Source: Saccharothrix longispora
GTDB taxonomy: Bacteria > Actinomycetota > Actinomycetes > Mycobacteriales > Pseudonocardiaceae
DNA length: 33,007 nt
Direction: 5' to 3'
NCBI RefSeq assembly: GCF_030852425.1
Contig: NZ_NSDM01000034.1
Location: forward strand, 1 to 33,007
Shown: positions 30,820-33,007 of the stretch, piece after piece
How the letters are laid out: every line of letters starts with the position of its first letter
Position numbering within the stretch: the first letter of the stretch is position 1
The notes under the pieces: generated by a model
What the model was told of the DNA's origin: nothing
Seen by the model: only the letters and a program-made list of their open reading frames with translations
Databases searched by the model: none
Translations under genes and position numbers: made by a program

Positions 30820-30848
30820 AAAGTACTTCCGCCACTTCCCGGACACAA
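30820..30848 (-). promoter_or_regulatory. Predicted promoter of the exported-protein gene at 30796
   Basis: On the minus strand TTGTGT (30848-30843), a 17-bp spacer and TACTTT (30825-30820), within the same CTTGTGYCCGG block found at mceA. The inverted repeat centre is about 58 bp before the predicted start point. Confidence 0.5.
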
Positions 30849-30862
30849 GCCCCAGAAGTGAT

Positions 30863-30880
30863 TTGTCATGCGGGTGACAA
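30863..30880. promoter_or_regulatory. 18-bp inverted repeat upstream of the exported-protein genes
   Basis: TTGTCATGCGGGTGACAA has the same arms and 4-bp spacer as the repeat before mceA, with one arm mismatch. It lies between divergent genes for two related secreted proteins and overlaps a possible plus-strand -35 element. Confidence 0.7.
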
Positions 30881-30968
30881 ACTTCTCCGCAGTTTTTATA
30901 CCCTTTCTGACACTGTGCGAGAAATGCTCGGACAATGCTTGCAGAGGGTGTCGACCCAAAGCTAGTTT
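30874..30968 (+). promoter_or_regulatory. Candidate promoters of the secreted-protein gene at 31026
   Basis: Two candidates are seen. The first is GTGACA (30874-30879), 17 bp, TATACC (30897-30902), whose -35 overlaps the inverted repeat. The second is TTGCAG (30939-30944), 18 bp, TAGTTT (30963-30968). The sequence does not decide between them. Confidence 0.35.
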
Positions 30969-31025
30969 ACCGACCAGTAGCCATGCGATTCGTGTTTTCG
31001 CACTGCTCTCGACGAGGAGAAGCAC

Positions 31026-32240
31026 ATGCTGAAACGGACTGGTCGGACGGCGTTCGGCGGACTCGCGGTCGCGGCGGCGGTGGTCGGCTCCGTCGCGTTC
31101 GCGGGCGTCGGGGCCGGTCAGGCCGCCGAGGCGAGCCTGACGCTGGTCTACAGCTGCCCGTTCCCGCTGATCGGCACGCAGGACATGAGCGTGAAGATCG
31201 ACGTGGCCGACCTGCCGGACTCGGCGGTGGTCGGCGTGGAGACGCCGGCGACGCGGGTCACCGCGACCGCGACGGTGCCGCCGACGGCGACGCAGGGCCT
31301 GGCGCTGGTGGGCGCGGCGACCGTGGAGGGCACCGCGAAGGCGCGGACCACGATCGACAACGCGGGCACGCCGCTGGAGATCGTGCCCGACCTGGTGGTG
31401 GCCAGGACGAACGTGCCCGCGTCCGGGGCGTTCGACACCGTGGCGACCGGCAGCACCCCGCCGGTGACCTTCGCCAACGCGGGCCGCACGACCATCTCGA
31501 TCGGGAACTTCAGCACCACCCTGAGGCCGCTCAAGGCCGACGGCACCGAGACCGGCCTGGGCACGTTCACGTCCGACTGCACGCTCAAGCCGGGCCAGAC
31601 CACCCTGCTGCACGAGTTCACCGTCGCCCCCGCGGCGGACCCGACCACGACGACCACCACCACCACCACGACGACGACCACCACGGTCGAGCCGACGACC
31701 ACGACGACGACCACGGCCCCGCCGAACGAGCCGCTGGAGATCACCTACGACGTCACCGGCACGTCGACCGTCAAGAAGCTCGGCTCGGACCTGCCGCTCG
31801 GACCGGGCACCCTGGCCACCGAGGTCGACCTGCTCGGCGGCACGTTCGCCGGGGACCTCGCGCTGCCGGACGCCCGGGGCAACTTCAAGCTGTTCGGCCT
31901 CGTGCCCACCACGGCGACCGTGCGACTGGTCCCGCAGGGCAGGACCACCGGCACCATCACGGCCGGCGCGGTGGCCGCGCGGACCACCGCCGGCATCCGG
32001 CTGACCGACGTCCGGGTCCTGGGCATCCAGGTCGTGAAGCCGACCGACCGGTGCGCCACGGTGACGCCGAGCGTCATCGACCTCGTCTCCAAGCCCGGTT
32101 TCGACCCGCTGAACGGCGGCGGGCTCACCGGCAGCTACTCGATCGCGAGGTTCGAGGGCTGCGGCCTGGTGACGCCGGTCGTCAACACCAGCATCCCCGG
32201 TCCCGGCAACACGCTCGACCTGACCATCGCCAGGAAGTGA
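31026..32240 (+). CDS. Secreted two-domain protein with Thr-rich linker, unknown function
   Basis: A 404-residue exported protein. The signal peptide is about 1-34 (cleavage near GQAAEA). The N-terminal beta-rich domain (about 37-202) begins LTLVYSCPFPLIGTQDMSV and has cysteines C44 and C185; it resembles secreted actinobacterial domains of the DUF6801 type, though I cannot confirm the family. A Thr-rich linker (about 206-235) leads to a second domain (about 237-404), homologous to the protein encoded at 30176-30796, with cysteines C343 and C379. The paired cysteines suggest one disulfide per domain. AGGAGA lies before the ATG. It has no sorting signal or enzyme motif. The next gene is a tandem copy. 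Confidence 0.88.
   Translation: MLKRTGRTAFGGLAVAAAVVGSVAFAGVGAGQAAEASLTLVYSCPFPLIGTQDMSVKIDVADLPDSAVVGVETPATRVTATATVPPTATQGLALVGAATVEGTAKARTTIDNAGTPLEIVPDLVVARTNVPASGAFDTVATGSTPPVTFANAGRTTISIGNFSTTLRPLKADGTETGLGTFTSDCTLKPGQTTLLHEFTVAPAADPTTTTTTTTTTTTTTVEPTTTTTTTAPPNEPLEITYDVTGTSTVKKLGSDLPLGPGTLATEVDLLGGTFAGDLALPDARGNFKLFGLVPTTATVRLVPQGRTTGTITAGAVAARTTAGIRLTDVRVLGIQVVKPTDRCATVTPSVIDLVSKPGFDPLNGGGLTGSYSIARFEGCGLVTPVVNTSIPGPGNTLDLTIARK
31290..31367 (+). repeat. 78-bp segment identical to 32568-32645 (first copy)
   Basis: This stretch, inside the N-terminal domain coding region, is identical base for base to 32568-32645 in the next gene, including silent positions. It indicates recent duplication or gene conversion. 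Confidence 0.9.
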
Positions 32241-32312
32241 CCCCCACCCCCACCCGGCGGGTCGGCGCGCACGCGCCGGCCCGCCCGGGTCGTTCCCAGG
32301 AGAGAACCTGAC

Positions 32313-33007
32313 ATGAGAGTGCGACACCGGGTGGCCGCGGCGGGCCTCAGCGCGGTCGTGGTCGGCGGCTCGGCGCTGCTCGGCGCGGGCGTCGGCAGCG
32401 CCGCGACGGCGGAGCTGACGCTGGTCTACAACTGCCCGTTCCCGCTGATCGGCGCGCAGGACATGAGCGTGCGGATCGTCGTGGAGGACCTGCCCGACAA
32501 CCCCGCGGTCGGCGAGGAGACACCCGCGACGCGGGTCACCGCGACCGCCACCGTGCCGGACCTGGCCACGCAGGGCCTGGCGCTGGTGGGCGCGGCGACC
32601 GTGGAGGGCACCGCGAAGGCGCGGACCACGATCGACAACGCGGGCTCCACCATCGACATCGTGCCGGACCTGGTCGTGGCCAGGACGAACGTGCCCGCCT
32701 CCGGGCCGTTCGACACCATCGCCACCGGCAGCACCCCGCCGGTGACCTTCCCCAACGCGGGCCGCACGACCATCACGATCGGCGACTTCGAGACGACCCT
32801 GACGCCGCTCAGGGCCGACGGCACCGAGACCGGCCTGGGCACGTTCACCTCGCCGTGCACGCTCAACCCCGGCCAGGACACGCTGCTGCACGAGTTCACC
32901 GTGCGGCCGAGCACGCCGACCACCACCACGACGACCACGACGACGACCGACCCCACGACGACCACCACGGACCCGACCACCACGACCACGGAGCCGACGA
33001 CCACCAC
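32313..33007 (+). CDS. Secreted protein, tandem paralogue of the upstream gene, 3' end outside window
   Basis: At least 231 residues are encoded before the window ends; no stop is reached. The ATG has AGGAGAGA about 7 nt upstream, 72 bp after the previous stop, so the two genes are likely co-transcribed. The signal peptide is about 1-31 (GVGSAATAE). The N-terminal domain (LTLVYNCPFPLIGAQDMSV onwards) is close to that of the upstream protein, with the cysteine pair kept. The linker is made of repeated (D/E)PTTTTT units and is still running at the window edge. By analogy a second domain like that of the upstream protein should follow, but it is not visible here. Confidence 0.9.
   Translation, partial: MRVRHRVAAAGLSAVVVGGSALLGAGVGSAATAELTLVYNCPFPLIGAQDMSVRIVVEDLPDNPAVGEETPATRVTATATVPDLATQGLALVGAATVEGTAKARTTIDNAGSTIDIVPDLVVARTNVPASGPFDTIATGSTPPVTFPNAGRTTITIGDFETTLTPLRADGTETGLGTFTSPCTLNPGQDTLLHEFTVRPSTPTTTTTTTTTTDPTTTTTDPTTTTTEPTTT
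32568..32645 (+). repeat. 78-bp segment identical to 31290-31367 (second copy)
   Basis: The matching copy lies 1,278 bp downstream, in the same orientation and at the same place in the paralogous gene. Flanking sequence is similar but has diverged, so the exact identity is local. Confidence 0.9.

Noticed and set aside
30797..30835. Longer start for the exported-protein gene
   Set aside because: The extra residues (AEVLCGERAEVF) come before the signal segment and overlap the predicted -10; the GTG at 30796 has GGAGGTG upstream.
1..33007. tRNA, rRNA, CRISPR arrays, IS elements, attachment sites, origins
   Set aside because: None could be supported by reading both strands; no transposase-like protein, terminal repeats or cloverleaf sequence was noticed.

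Overview
The window is very GC-rich, densely coding DNA with strong third-position G/C bias, GTG starts, Shine-Dalgarno sites of the GGAGG type and many 4-bp stop/start overlaps. Together with a DUF222/HNH (13E12-type) gene, a twin-permease sugar ABC importer without its own ATPase, CelR/CebR-type operators and an mce cluster, this points to a mycelial actinomycete, most likely of the Pseudonocardiaceae (Saccharothrix/Actinosynnema/Lentzea type). The genus is an inference; no rRNA or other marker is present.

Region 1 (1-770) holds the 3' part of a DUF222/HNH endonuclease gene, convergent with the next block.

Region 2 (769-13,765, all minus strand) is an eight-gene sugar catabolic unit read in the order GH3 glucosidase/xylosidase, LacI-type repressor, GH31 alpha-xylosidase/glucosidase, lipoprotein solute-binding protein, two permeases, GH42 beta-galactosidase, GH95 alpha-L-fucosidase/galactosidase. 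None of the four hydrolases has a signal peptide. The set of activities (fucose, galactose, xylose, glucose removal) matches stepwise intracellular dismantling of imported xyloglucan oligosaccharides. Two near-identical 14-bp operators of form TCGAANCGNTTCGA lie before GH3 and before GH31, so the encoded LacI protein probably controls both starts.

Region 3 (13,929-21,840) is a secreted cellulase cluster: GH48 with CBM2, GH9 with CBM3c-FnIII-CBM3 (minus strand), and a divergent GH6 with CBM2 (plus strand). GH9 and GH6 each carry a perfect CelR/CebR-type box (CTGGGAGCGCTCCCAG) just after a TACAGT -10 element, and their promoters are alike over about 50 bp. GH48 has no such box. Regions 2 and 3 together could take cellulose and xyloglucan from polymer to monosaccharide.

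Region 4 (21,851-22,449) has a small variant-leucine-rich-repeat-like protein and a YchJ/SEC-C protein, in a short overlapping operon.

Region 5 (22,471-33,007) has six overlapping mce genes (A to F, minus strand) without yrbE permease genes, a divergent PucR-family regulator, and three genes for secreted proteins that share two domain types. An 18-bp inverted repeat, TTGTCAYGSGSGTGACAA, sits at the same distance upstream of predicted promoters of mceA and of the secreted-protein gene at 30,796. This suggests one regulon joining a lipid-transport (MCE) apparatus to uncharacterised exported proteins, and is the least explained system in the window. The last gene runs off the 3' edge.
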